Source of the DNA: Hortaea werneckii
Lineage: Eukaryota > Ascomycota > Dothideomycetes > Mycosphaerellales > Teratosphaeriaceae
DNA: 64,000 nucleotides
Direction: 5' to 3'
NCBI GenBank assembly: GCA_037044905.1
Contig: JBAOKB010000024.1
Span: 62,001-126,000 of the forward strand
The notes beneath the pieces were generated by a model. The model worked only from the letters and a program-made list of their open reading frames with translations. It searched no databases and was not told where the DNA came from. Position numbers and translations under genes: made by a program. Below are positions 44,773 to 55,100 of the stretch, in pieces; the first letter of the stretch is position 1; each line of letters starts with the position of its first letter.

Positions 44773-46848
44773 CTAAATCTTCCTCCTCACCAGCCCCTTC
44801 AAGAAATCGAAACTATTACTATCACTCTGCAGCACCCACCTCTTCCCCATCTCCCGATCCTCCCATCCCAACTCCTCGGCAACCAACAGACCCCAATCCC
44901 TCGTGATCCCCTTAATCCTCGCCCTCACCCCACCCTCATTCTCCAACGTGACGATCTGCTCGGAATGCAGCCAGGATCGGAGATACATATCCTCAAACAC
45001 TGTATCCCATCCCGTGCGGCAGAACCGGGTATACAGACTCTCGATCTGGGCCAGCACGCCCGCGAGCAGCTTCTCCACCGTCAGCGGCGGGAGTCCGAGT
45101 TTCTTGGCCAGTAGCGAGAGCGAAGTCGTCGGGGCGGCGTTGGCGACGTTTAATCCGATGCCGAGGACTAAGGTGTAGTCTCCACCGGAATAGGAAGAAT
45201 TGACTAGGATGCCGCCGATCTTGATGTATTTCTCTTTCTCGCCATCCGGGATGGTCGGGTCGAGGGCGTAGATGTCGTTAGGCCATTTGAGCTTGACGGG
45301 AAGCTTTTTGTAGGAGGTGTTGGAAGGCTCGTAAGCCTGGATGGCGGAGACGATGGCGAGGCCTGCGAGGTACTGGATGAAGACTACCGGGGCGGAATTG
45401 GAGAGGGCGAGGCTGTGGCGCAGGATGGTGGAGAACATGAGTTGGCCTGGTGGGGAGACCCAAGCGTTCGTGCCGCGGCCGCGAGCGGCAATTTGGGTAG
45501 TAGCGGTTGCGGTGAAGCCGGTCGGGAGGTTGTTGAGGAGGGTGAGGTTTTTCTCGAGGAGGGTGGATGTGCTAGTCACGACTTCGCCGTAGAGGAGGTT
45601 GGTGCCGAAAGTATGTTCGGATTCTCGGTGTTCGGGTTGGGCGTTGTAGTCTTTGAGGTTGGCATAGAAGGCATGGTGGTTAAAATAGGGTGTCTCCTTG
45701 GTATCGGGGAGGGCGGTCTCATGGGGAACAAGATGCTTGGGCAGGGCGTTGTAGTCGATGAGCATATCGCCTTGCTGTGTTGAAATTTGTTGATCGTCGG
45801 ACTTGTCGGTTTCTGCTGTGGGTAAAACATCTTTCACACTCCCCATAGCGAAGCGCCCGTGTTGCTCAAGAATGAAAATGTCGTTTTCGCCTTTGATGAG
45901 TTCGCGTCCATCTTCCCCTTTGCTGATGACACCCGCTTCCTGCCACCCCTGCAGCAGCTCGCTAACCCCTCCATATCGTGCGGACGAGATATGAAGCCGC
46001 GAAAGCGAAGGCGTGCCCTCGGTCTCCTGATTGACCTCCAATCCCAACTTGATGAGACAAGCTTTCATAAAATCCACCCTTTGCTTCTCATCCTCCTTCA
46101 GTGCGGCCACAACAGCTGGATAATCATCATGTCCAGATGGCTCCGATGTATTCAAGTTATTGCCAGAAAACTCAGGATGAGGACCCGTGAGCAACGCACC
46201 ACCCTCTCCGACCTTACAATACACCACCGCAGCATCACCACCTTCACACGCAACAGGATCGACATACCTCGCCAACACCTCCACGTTCCTCTCCCTCAAT
46301 TTCTCCGCATCCACGAACACCCCTCCTCCATTGTAATACGTGCGAAAGCTCCCAGGCACCGCACCACCGCCAGCCGCAAGCGACTCCTTCCGAACATCCA
46401 ACCCGACCGCCCTGGCCCCAGCTTCAGAATGATACACGAACCCCTCAAAAGCCAACCCCCTACAAGTCCCCGGAAAGAATCCCAACTCCCTCTCCCCTAC
46501 AACCTCCATCCCCTTCTTCCCAACCTCCCACTCGCACCGCCCACACCCGTAGTAACCGCCCGCGCAGAGACCGAGGTACTTCCCTCCCATCTGGACATAC
46601 TGCTTAATGCGACGGTTACCCTCGCCGTTGAGAGTGCGGCAGTACCCCATATCCGCGCCGCCGGGCATGACGAGGAGGGCGCAGGAAGTCGTCCAGGGTT
46701 CCTTGAGGAGCTGGTCGGCGGTGATGGTCAGGACGGCGTAGTGGGGTCCGAGGAGGCGACGGAGGGACCATGTCGCGTGCCGGACAGAGTCGGTCGTGCT
46801 ACCTGGGCCGGAGTAGATGAGGACGTTGATTTTGCGGTTGGTGGCCAT
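44773..46848 (-). CDS. BPL1: Biotin-[acetyl-CoA/pyruvate carboxylase] ligase
   Basis: 691 residues from the ATG at 46848, matching yeast Bpl1 (about 690). The frame is open a further 136 codons upstream to 47256, but that part has no family features. The N-terminal half is glutamine-amidotransferase-like: INVLIYSGPGSTTDSVRH, VMPGGADMGYCRTLNGEG, GKYLGLCAGGYYG. The C-terminal half is the catalytic biotin/lipoate ligase domain: the biotin-AMP loop region ARGRGTNAWVSPPGQLMFS, VKLKWPNDIY, and YTLVLGIGLNVANAAPT. It attaches biotin to acetyl-CoA carboxylase and pyruvate carboxylase via biotinyl-AMP, mainly in the cytosol. If the upstream extension were used, it could change targeting, for example to mitochondria. 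Confidence 0.93.
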   Translation of the reverse strand: MATNRKINVLIYSGPGSTTDSVRHATWSLRRLLGPHYAVLTITADQLLKEPWTTSCALLVMPGGADMGYCRTLNGEGNRRIKQYVQMGGKYLGLCAGGYYGCGRCEWEVGKKGMEVVGERELGFFPGTCRGLAFEGFVYHSEAGARAVGLDVRKESLAAGGGAVPGSFRTYYNGGGVFVDAEKLRERNVEVLARYVDPVACEGGDAAVVYCKVGEGGALLTGPHPEFSGNNLNTSEPSGHDDYPAVVAALKEDEKQRVDFMKACLIKLGLEVNQETEGTPSLSRLHISSARYGGVSELLQGWQEAGVISKGEDGRELIKGENDIFILEQHGRFAMGSVKDVLPTAETDKSDDQQISTQQGDMLIDYNALPKHLVPHETALPDTKETPYFNHHAFYANLKDYNAQPEHRESEHTFGTNLLYGEVVTSTSTLLEKNLTLLNNLPTGFTATATTQIAARGRGTNAWVSPPGQLMFSTILRHSLALSNSAPVVFIQYLAGLAIVSAIQAYEPSNTSYKKLPVKLKWPNDIYALDPTIPDGEKEKYIKIGGILVNSSYSGGDYTLVLGIGLNVANAAPTTSLSLLAKKLGLPPLTVEKLLAGVLAQIESLYTRFCRTGWDTVFEDMYLRSWLHSEQIVTLENEGGVRARIKGITRDWGLLVAEELGWEDREMGKRWVLQSDSNSFDFLKGLVRRKI

Positions 46849-47784
46849 GATCCGGGAGGCGAATGTGGCGAGGTGGTCTGTGCGTCCAAGGGTTTTTTTG
46901 GTTTCCCGGTTTTGGGGAGCAGCTAGGTTGACTTCTGTGAGATTGGGAAAGAAATCAAAGTGTCGAAGGGTTAATATGTCGAATTCAGAGCAGGACAAGC
47001 AGCGTAGCGGGCAGGTTGAGGAGGATGATGAGCCTGATGACTGGTGGGTTGTTGGATGGAGAGGATTCGAAATGGATGGCGGGAGCTGATCACTAGAATC
47101 AGGGACAAGCGGATCTTCAGCACTGGCTGTTCCGGTATAATATCCAGTCCTTAGGGTTTGCGATAATCCAGACCGGAAGAGCTGATGATACTCGATAGAC
47201 GAGAATGCCAAGCTAAACGACTGCTTCTTCGAAAAGAAAGATTGGAGGGCGTGCAAGGACGAGGTAAGCGGATGGGGCGAACGTGGGATGAATCACCTAC
47301 CGATCTTCTCTCAGCCTACGTTCTTCTGACCACGATGGAGTGGAAACCCATTCTGACGCCGTGAGTAGATGGAAGCTTTCAAGCAATGTTGGAAGAGGCA
47401 GGGTAACGATCAACGGACGGAAGCAAAGGATGCATAGGGTGGATGCATGGCGGGGATTGTGGTGGCGGCTCTATGGTCAGACATACTGTACTCGCCTCTG
47501 TAATATATACGCGTGCGATGCAATCAATCCTCTAAACCGTGACTCGCCCACTTTTGAGGCGTCTTGTGTTCCATTTACGAGTGAAAGTGCGAAGTTACGA
47601 GATTTGCTAGTCATTTCCAGCGAGCTGACTTCTTCCGCGTCCTTCTCGCGCCAGGAAGCTTGGGCCAGATCAGCCAGTCCAGCGCGTTAGCCTGACCTGC
47701 TGGAGCTTCACGTTCGATATGTAAATTATTACTTGCACTTCAATACCTTATCAGTCGTCTATACGAGATCCTGTCCGCCGCACC
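46849..47784. promoter_or_regulatory. Divergent upstream region of BPL1 and MGM101
   Basis: 936 bp. The BPL1 frame stays open through 46849-47256, either a 5' UTR without stops or an N-terminal extension. No other gene was recognised. BPL1 and MGM101 are divergently transcribed from this interval. Confidence 0.5.
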
Positions 47785-48749
47785 ATGCACGGTACAGCAG
47801 CGACCAGAAGGACCGTTGCGAGCCTCCTCTCCTATCTCTCCTCATCTCCATGTAGAGCCGTAACGGAAACGAGCATCCGCCAACGGGCAGCTCTCCGCCC
47901 ACATCGAACCATCACCTCCACCACTCGACACTGGCAACAAGCCCCACAACCCACCGCTGCACAACCACGACAACCCTCTCAGCCCTCACAACCCGATCAC
48001 GAGCTCTCCCCCGACCCCGAACGCCTCCGCTCCCTGACCGACGGCCTCGCCGACCCTCCACCAACCCTTAGCGAAGATGAGAAGCAAGTCGACTGGACGC
48101 GGTCCTTCCACGGCCTATCCACCACCCCTTTCACCGCCGAGCAAGCCGCCATCCTACAACAAGAGCTGAGCTACGACGACATCGAGATCAAACCGGACGG
48201 CATCATCTACCTGCCTGAGATTAAATACCGAAGGATCCTCAATAAGGCGTTTGGGCCCGGTGGATGGGGACTAGCGCCGCGGGGAGAGACGATCGTCACA
48301 GGAAAGGTAGTCACGCGGGAGTATGGGTTGGTTTGTCATGGAAGGTAAGTCAACACCAACAGTAACCCAGTAGTGATGCCCAAGAAAGCCAATCTTTTTC
48401 GGGATCGCTTGCTGTTCGCTTTCAGCAAGGCCACTAACCATCCCAAACCAGACTCGTCAGCATAGCGCGCGGCGAACAACAATACTTCGACCCGGACGGC
48501 GTCCCGACCGCAACCGAAGGCTGCAAATCCAACGCCCTGATGCGATGCTGCAAGGACCTGGGCATCGCAAGCGAACTCTGGGATCCCCGTTTCATTCGGG
48601 GGTTCATGCGGGAAGCGGGCAAGGAGACGATTGTCGAGCATGTGGTTAGCAAGAAGCGGAGGAAGCATTGGATGCGGAAGGATGATGAGGTCAGGTATCC
48701 GTACAAGGAGGTTGCGCAGCCGGCGCAGCAGCAGCAAGTGAGGAGATAG
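47785..48749 (+). CDS. MGM101: Mitochondrial genome maintenance protein Mgm101
   Basis: Exons 47785-48344 and 48452-48749 (107-nt intron GTAAGT...CCAG, phase 2) give about 285 residues. A basic, Ser/Arg-rich N-terminus without acidic residues in its first about 30 positions fits a mitochondrial presequence, followed by a Gln/Pro-rich linker. The conserved core runs from VDWTRSFHGLSTTPFT through DIEIKPDGIIYLPEIKYRRILN, FGPGGWGLAPRGE, EYGLVCHGRLVSIARGEQQYF, EGCKSNALMRCCKDLGIASELWDPRFI and WMRKDDEVRYPYKE. Mgm101 is a Rad52-like single-strand-annealing protein needed for repair and maintenance of mtDNA. The length is close to yeast (269). Confidence 0.95.
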
Positions 48750-50398
48750 AGGAGGTGGTTAAGGGGAGCATTTTTAGGCTTGAGATGGGTGGGGGGGACA
48801 GAGACACGGAAGGGGTGGTGTGAAGGTTGGATTGGGCGCATCCCGTACATTTAAAGACTGATTGAGATCCGAGAGCTGCGATACCCTTCTGCGATCGGAG
48901 TACATGGAGATTTTGTACGATATGGATATGGAATGCGGAGAGACGTCTCTCAACATGGTTCGAGTCAATGGAGTTAGCAAGACACTTCGCTCTACTCTTA
49001 TGAAAGCGCCCTTGGGAGACCCAATCTTGACCCCCCTAATGTCGACCCGACTAATTCGATTTCCCCCTCTTCAAACATACACCGACACGTGCGACAACGT
49101 CGTTGCCTGTTCGCACGTTGAAAACCAGCAGAAAGGGAGGACGGGGGAAAACGGAAGCCGGAACCATCGCATACATCTCTCACCCTCATCCACGCAGACA
49201 TCGCCCACTCTACAGGACCACAGCGCCGGTTGCGGCGTTATTGAAATCGGATGAAACACCCTGGCCGATGAGATCTCTACCTGGCCATGCAAACTGGCCA
49301 TCCAACCACCAGGGTGCAAGGGGGGTGAGATGCAGCTCCCGATCCCCATCACTACAGGCTGGAGACTGACTGCACCCATCACTAGCTCTTGCTCTCGCTG
49401 TCGGCGGTCTGCCAAGTGTCTCCCGACGAAAACCATGTCTATCTGGTTCAACTGGGGAGTAATGTAGAGCCAGATGGATGGGGGCTTCGTACTGAAAGGC
49501 GATATTTGCGGCTTGAGCGGAAAGGCTTGAATTACTCAGTAAATACTTTCGACTGTTCCTTTCGATCGTTCTTCTAATCTTTGTTCTTTGTTCTCTTTTT
49601 TTTTCCCCCCCTATATATTTCCTCTTGACATGCCATTCCTGCCTCTATTTAGAATCCGTTGCTACAGCGACGAGGGACAGTTTAGGTGTATATTCTATCT
49701 AGTCGCTTTGTTTTGGACGTGCAATCTTTCTGTAGGTCGTGAAAATGGGGTTTTCGCTGCAGTATTGCGGTAGCAGGATGTCGCGTCAACTTAAGTAAAG
49801 GGGCGTCCTTTCCTGTCCTAACTCGTGTAGCGATCGCATCTAGGTCATCCTGTCAAGTAAGATCATTTAAATGTCCCTCTTTCGAACAAGTTTCACATGG
49901 GAGATTTTGCTCTTCGTGCTGATATTGTATTTATCCCTCAGATGTCGTAGTCCCCATGCATCTCCCTCGGTGCATCCTTACCTATAAGCGCGCTTCTCCA
50001 TCGTCATTGTGAGAGCTTGGGGCAGGATAGCAGCTGATAGCCTCCCCTCCGCCTCTTGGCTTTTCTTGTCCCGTCCTCCCACCACTTCCTTCATGACGAA
50101 GGGCGGCTTGGTTGTTGATCACCTAGGTACCCTACTTATAATAACAAACCCGGATGCAGTCACACCCGAGACAGGCAACTGCTTTTGCGGCAAGCCCATT
50201 GGTGTCATTTCGTAGTAATGAACATTTTTAGGCGCCCAAAGCAAAACCATAGGAAATGCAGTAAGGATTGCCAGATGCTCGTAAGTCGTTCAGACTGTGT
50301 CTAGTCTTCTAAACGCCTAAAATGGTTAACGCAATAGCTGGCCTTATTAGTCGCTAAACAGGAAGGGATGCCACCTAAGTGCATAGCCTCTCGTAAAG
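48750..50398. other. 1.6-kb intergenic region before the transposon nest
   Basis: MGM101 3' flank, then mixed-composition DNA. Only short frames without domains are present. A CACCTAGGTA site (one base from the TACCTAGGTA palindrome) lies near 50120. Composition becomes strongly TA-rich past about 50400, at the Tc1 boundary. Confidence 0.55.
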
Positions 50399-50400
50399 TA

Positions 50401-50432
50401 CAGTGACTAGTGGAAAGTTTTCGTGCCGAGGT
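50401..50432 (+). repeat. Left terminal inverted repeat of the Tc1 relic
   Basis: It begins CAGTGACTAGTGGAAAG next to a TA (50399-50400). It matches the inverted right end imperfectly, best at CAGT and at AAGTTTTCG. Confidence 0.75.
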
Positions 50433-50699
50433 CTTAGTAAGCTTTAGCTTCATAAGTGTTAATCTTTAAGAGGTTACTATTTAGTTATTTTTAAAGCTTT
50501 TGTTGTAGCGATCGAAGTAGTAGATAGCGTATTAACTAAACTTTAATTTAGTATGTTAGATCTATCTAGTACTTTGTATACTATCTACTAGCGTCGATTA
50601 TAGCTTAAAGCCGTAATCTTATACTCTTATAGCACCCTCTTACTATAGAGTTTTTTATCTTAGCCTACGCTTAAAGTAGAGCCTCTTTAAGAGCTTAGC

Positions 50700-51129
50700 G
50701 TTATTATTTATACCTACAAAGGTCTTTAAGGTATAGTACTACTTTATAGAGAGCCTCTTTAAGCTAAGGCTAGACATGCTCTATAAGGTTAAGGTTAGGG
50801 CTATAGGGTAGCTAGTTAATTAATAGGTTAATACCCTATAAATAGATCTAGTTAACTATTCGACGTACTATATAGATAGGAGCGTTATCTTACTAAAATA
50901 CCTAACCTTTATAGACTAGTATAAGGCCTTCTTAGAGTGTTTTAAGGTATAAATCTATAGTAAAGCCCCTATAGAGCGCTCTATTATCTTGGTTTATTAC
51001 TATAAGCTCTATTTAGCTAATAGAGATACTAATTGCTACCTATACTATTATACGAGGGCCCTTACTTTTATTATAGGTTGACACTCTCTTGGTAGTATAT
51101 CTCTCGTATAAATATCTAAAGGCCTACTA
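50700..51129 (-). pseudogene. C-terminal part of Tc1 transposase (relic)
   Basis: On the minus strand, broken by stops, two DDE landmarks remain. One is DNAPI with the second catalytic Asp (about 50870-50900). The other is YSPNLNLIEHV with the catalytic Glu (about 50770-50812), where an expected Trp codon is now TAG. The reading continues from the N-terminal part across the retrotransposon insertion. Not functional. Confidence 0.8.
51125..51129. repeat. Target site duplication TACTA (left copy)
   Basis: The five bases just before the left LTR are repeated at 57929-57933 after the right LTR, as expected for Ty3/gypsy integration. Confidence 0.9.
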
Positions 51130-51531
51130 TGTTGCGACCCTACGAAGTAGTGTCACGGGTTTAGAGCTCTTTGGAACAGATGTGTCAAGACAACTGGGTT
51201 GTGGGATAACTGATTGTGACAAGGCTGTTGGGTCTCTACCTAACAGTCGGATTGCAACATGAGTTGAACACACGAACTCCTAATGAGAAACGTGCCTAGT
51301 TATATACATAAGAGATTCGTGTCTTCATGCATCTGATCGCCTGGTCGCTCAGCGATCAGTCGCTCAGTGATCGCTCGGTCGCTCGTCGACCAGTCGACCA
51401 CTTGCATATATGCAGTCAGTCGCCTGCCAAGGCAGCGCTCACTTGCATACTGGTCACGTGACCCTTGTCTCCTCTGGCCCCTACTGGCCAATCGCTTCGG
51501 GTCTGACCGTCTCGTGACCGTGCTCGTAACA
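51130..51531 (-). repeat. 3' LTR of the chromovirus (402 bp)
   Basis: By eye it is identical to 57527-57928 (constant offset 6397). It contains a minus-strand TATATAA (51306-51300), a CACGTG-centred palindrome (51453-51462), TGCATATATGCA (51403-51414), a plus-strand CCAAT (51488-51492) and short TCGCTCAG/GATC repeats (about 51333-51400). It lies just upstream of the antisense gene and could drive it. Confidence 0.95.
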
Positions 51532-51545
51532 CCATCCCCCTTTCA
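51532..51545 (-). other. Polypurine tract of the chromovirus
   Basis: On the coding strand TGAAAGGGGGATGG directly abuts the 3' LTR. Such tracts prime plus-strand DNA synthesis. Confidence 0.8.
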
Positions 51546-51628
51546 GCCTAGCTTCGTCCCTGAAGCTTATGATGTCGCTGTCCCCCGCGTTCCTTTTGTA
51601 ACAGTTTGTAGCAGTCTTTCTTCCTACG

Positions 51629-52141
51629 ATGTCTCTGCAACCAGAAACTTCTTCTTCCAAGAAAAGACGCTCGCGTCTGGCTGCCGAAATTGAAAGGAAC
51701 GGTCGTCCTGTCTTCTTCCCGTGTGAACGTTGTTCTACACACAACCATCTTTGCATCATCATGTCGAACTCAACCAACCTTCGGTGTTCCGAATGCGTCC
51801 GTCAAGGCAAGAAATGCGTCAACATGTCTTGGGAATCCTTAGACCGAACTCGGGAGGAGTACCAGCGCAAGGTGGATGAGGATGAAGAGTTGTTGGCTAC
51901 CGTGATGGCTCGGTTAATGCGAAACAAGAAGATTCTTCGTCAAGCTGAAGGTCGGGCGGCTCGGAAAGCCGAATGCCTTGCGTCGGAAATGGATGCAGAG
52001 GGCGCGTTTGAGGCTGAAGAGAATTGTCCTGCGGCGGCTGCTACTGTGGGCCTTACTCCCCTGATGATGGAGACCCTGGGGAATATGGATCAATCCCTTT
52101 CCTTCTCCGGTGGTACTGGTGTAGCAACTTCGGGCAATTAA
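51629..52141 (+). CDS. Antisense accessory protein with Zn2Cys6-type cysteine pattern
   Basis: 170 residues, encoded on the strand opposite to gag-pol and lying between pol and the 3' LTR; its last 89 bases overlap the pol 3' end. A basic N-terminus (SSSKKRRSRLAAEIERNG) precedes cysteines 32, 35, 42, 53, 56 and 63, which is C-X2-C-X6-C-X10-C-X2-C-X6-C. This falls within the Gal4-type binuclear zinc cluster rule. The intervening residues are PCERCSTHNHLC and CSECVRQGKKC. A strongly charged, heptad-like segment follows (about 66-115, SWESLDRTREEYQRKVDEDEE and onward) that could form a coiled coil, then an acidic/alanine-rich end. No stop, frameshift or decay is present. A DNA- or RNA-binding regulator encoded by the element is inferred. 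Unlike most Zn2Cys6 factors, the usual basic residues between the second and third cysteines are missing. Confidence 0.7.
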   Translation: MSLQPETSSSKKRRSRLAAEIERNGRPVFFPCERCSTHNHLCIIMSNSTNLRCSECVRQGKKCVNMSWESLDRTREEYQRKVDEDEELLATVMARLMRNKKILRQAEGRAARKAECLASEMDAEGAFEAEENCPAAAATVGLTPLMMETLGNMDQSLSFSGGTGVATSGN

Positions 52142-55100
52142 GATTGGTAAGTGGTTCCCATGTATTTTCGTCGCTGGGGTATCCTTTCCACTTGATGAGG
52201 TATCGCTGACTATTCCTGTCGTAGTCTACGATCTTTTCGACTTCATACTCGTCGTCTTCTTGCTCCTGGTAGTGGAACGTGGTTTGCAGCGTGGCGCTGG
52301 GGTGTGCGGGTTCCAACAAGGATATGTGGAACACTGGATGGATCTTTGCGTCCGGTGGAAGCTCGAGTCGGTAGCTGACTGTGCCCTTCTGTTCGGCAAT
52401 CAAAAATGGTCCGACTTTGACGTGATCCAGTTTCTTCGTTCTTCGCTTTGTTTTCAGGTTCTTCGTCAGAAGATATACCTTATCCCCCTTCTTAAGTTGA
52501 GGTGCCGTTTTTGATTCTTTGAATCTCTGTTTCTGGATTCGCTGTTGCGAATGTCGGATTGCATCTCGGGCTGTGGTGTGTGCCTTCTGCAATTCCTCTG
52601 CCATTATTATGGCTTTGTCGGCTTTTATTGATGTTCTCGGTTCCATGAACATGTTGGGTGCTTTTCCATAATTAAGGAAAAATGGCGATTCTCTCGTTGT
52701 CTCTGATGCGTTATTGTTTAACGCCAGTTGCGCCATTGGTAACAATGAAACCCAATTGTTTTGTGCGTAATTGACGTAGTGCCGTAAATATGCTTCGAGT
52801 GACTGATTTGTCCTTTCAGTCTGACCATCTGTCTCTGGGTGGAATGCTGTCGATAACTTGTGCTTGATTCCAATTTGTCCCATAAGAGATTTCCAGAAAT
52901 TCGATGTGAACAGCTTATCTCTGTCTGTGATGAAGCTTTCTGGAATTCCATGATGTCTGATTAGCCTGTCCAGTACGAGGTATGCGAGTTCCATAGCTGC
53001 CATTGATTCCTTGCACGGTATGAAATGTGCATACTTGGTCAAGGTGTCTACCATGACAAGTATTGAATCGTAGACGACTCCTGTTGCGGGGTCCTTGGAT
53101 GCCGGTAACTTCGTGATGAAGTCCATTGTGACTTCTCTCCATGGTGTATCCGAGGGTTCTCGGAACTGGAGATTGCCATATTTCGCATGTCGTGATGCCT
53201 TATTCTTCTGGCAACTGTCGCACTGTTTGATGTAGTCGGCAACCTTCTTCCGCATCTGTGGGAAGGTAAAGTTTCGTCTAATCAAATCTGTTGTTCTGGC
53301 TATTCCTGGGTGTCCTGTTGTTTGGCTATCATGGTGGTCTTTGATGCATTCGTGTTCCTTTGCTGGTGGAACCTGGTACTTCCCATGTTCGATGGGGAAC
53401 TCTTCTTGTTCATCTCGTAGAACTCGGAGTATGTTGTTAAACTCTTGTGTATCTGTGGTAAGGCTTCCGTCCTTGTTGACTTTGAGCAATGTTTTCTTGT
53501 TCTGCTCCTTGCCTTCCATGTAGTCGCTTCTTCTGCTTAGCGCATCTGCGCGCCCATTGTCTTTTCCTGGTGTATACTGGATATCGAACTTGTATTGTCC
53601 GAGTAGCTCTGACCATCTACACTGTCGACGCGATAGATCCTTGGTGGTTGTGAAGTATTGAAGGTTCTTGTGGTCGGTGTATATCGTCAGTCCTGTGGCT
53701 CCTTCGCAGTAAACTCTCCAGTGTCGCAATGCTGCAACAATCGCTAACAGTTCTTTGTCGTAAATCTCGTAGTTCTGTTCCGCTGGCGTCATTTTCCTTG
53801 AGTAATACGCCACTGGGTGTCTTTTGCCATCATGTTCTTGAGTGATGCAAGCACCTATTGCTAAGTCGGATGCGTCGGTTTCGACTTGTACTGGTTTCTT
53901 CGTATCGAATAGCATGAGTGTTGGTGACTGTATACATGCTTTCTTGAGTTGTTGGAATGCTTTCTGTTGTTTCTCCGTCCATACGAACTTGGTGTCCTTC
54001 TTCGTAAGACTCGTGAGTGGGATTGCAAGTTTGGAGTATCCTTCAACAAACTTTCTGTTGTAGTTCGCGAGTCCCAGAAAGGCTTGGATTTCTGTGACGT
54101 TCTTCGGTGTTGGCCATTCCTTGATGGATTGTACTTTCTTTGGGTCCATCTTGATTCCAGTAGTATTGATGATGAATCCTAGGAATTCGATTTCCTTCTT
54201 GTAGAATTCACATTTCTCGGGTGCGGTCTTGAAGTCCACTGTGCTAAGTCGTTCTAGCACTGCTTGTACGTCTTTGGTGTGTTGTTCTCGGCTTCCGCGG
54301 GTGAAGATTAAGATGTCATCGACATAGGCTATCGTTGTAATGTCGAGTAGGTCTCGTAACACATCGTTGACGAGTTGCTGACACGTCGCTGGGGCGTTCG
54401 TAAGTCCCATTGGCATGACTCGAAATTGATAGAGTCCATAGCGCGTCCTGAAGGCTGTTTTCCATTCTTCTCCCTTAGCCATTCGTACGGCGTAGAATGC
54501 GTCTCGTAGATCAATCTTGGAATACCAGTTTGCTCCGGTAAGTCGATCTTGCATTTCTTCGATGTTAGGTAGTGGATATCGGTTCTTGACCGTGACTTCA
54601 TTGAGTCGTCGATAGTCGATTACCATTCGCAGTTTTCCTCCTTTCTTTGGAACGAACATTGCTGGTGAAGCGGCTGGCGATTGAGATTTCTCTATCCATC
54701 CCTTGTCGCTCTTTTCTTTCAGCCATCGTCGTTGCTCTTCGAGCTCTTTTTCGGATAACCTGTATAGTGGCCCCCATGGTGGATCTTTGCCGGGCTGAAG
54801 TTGTATTCGGTGATCCCATGGTTGATGTCTAGGTAAGGCGGCTAATCCTTCCTCTTCCTGGAAGAGCGGTTTCCATTTCTTAAACTCTTCAGGGATCTCT
54901 GGAGGTGCGTTAGTTCTCCTTTTATCTCTCACCTCGTGACCTGGCTGGGCTGGCTCAGTGTCTGTGGAGACCATCTCCTTGCCGTTTTTGTCGGAGTATG
55001 TTATCGGTTGACGTTCTAATTCGCAGAACTGTCTTTCCTCATCTACCATCGCACGCTGTCGATGTATAGGGTGGATGTCGGTAGCGCAACCGCATCGCTC

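Noticed and set aside
45859..46926. Plus-strand 355-codon frame opposite BPL1
   Set aside because: Antisense shadow; Arg/Pro-rich composition; BPL1 shows catalytic motifs across the same bases.
51333..51400. CRISPR-like array of short repeats
   Set aside because: Units are too short and irregular, there are no spacers, and it is in a eukaryotic LTR.
51300..51491. 63-codon frame repeated exactly at 57697-57888
   Set aside because: Lies in both LTRs; repetition is explained by LTR identity, not by a gene.
53949..54182. Plus-strand frames within the pol region
   Set aside because: Antisense shadows of the RT/RNase H coding part; no cysteine pattern or conserved feature, unlike the frame at 51629.
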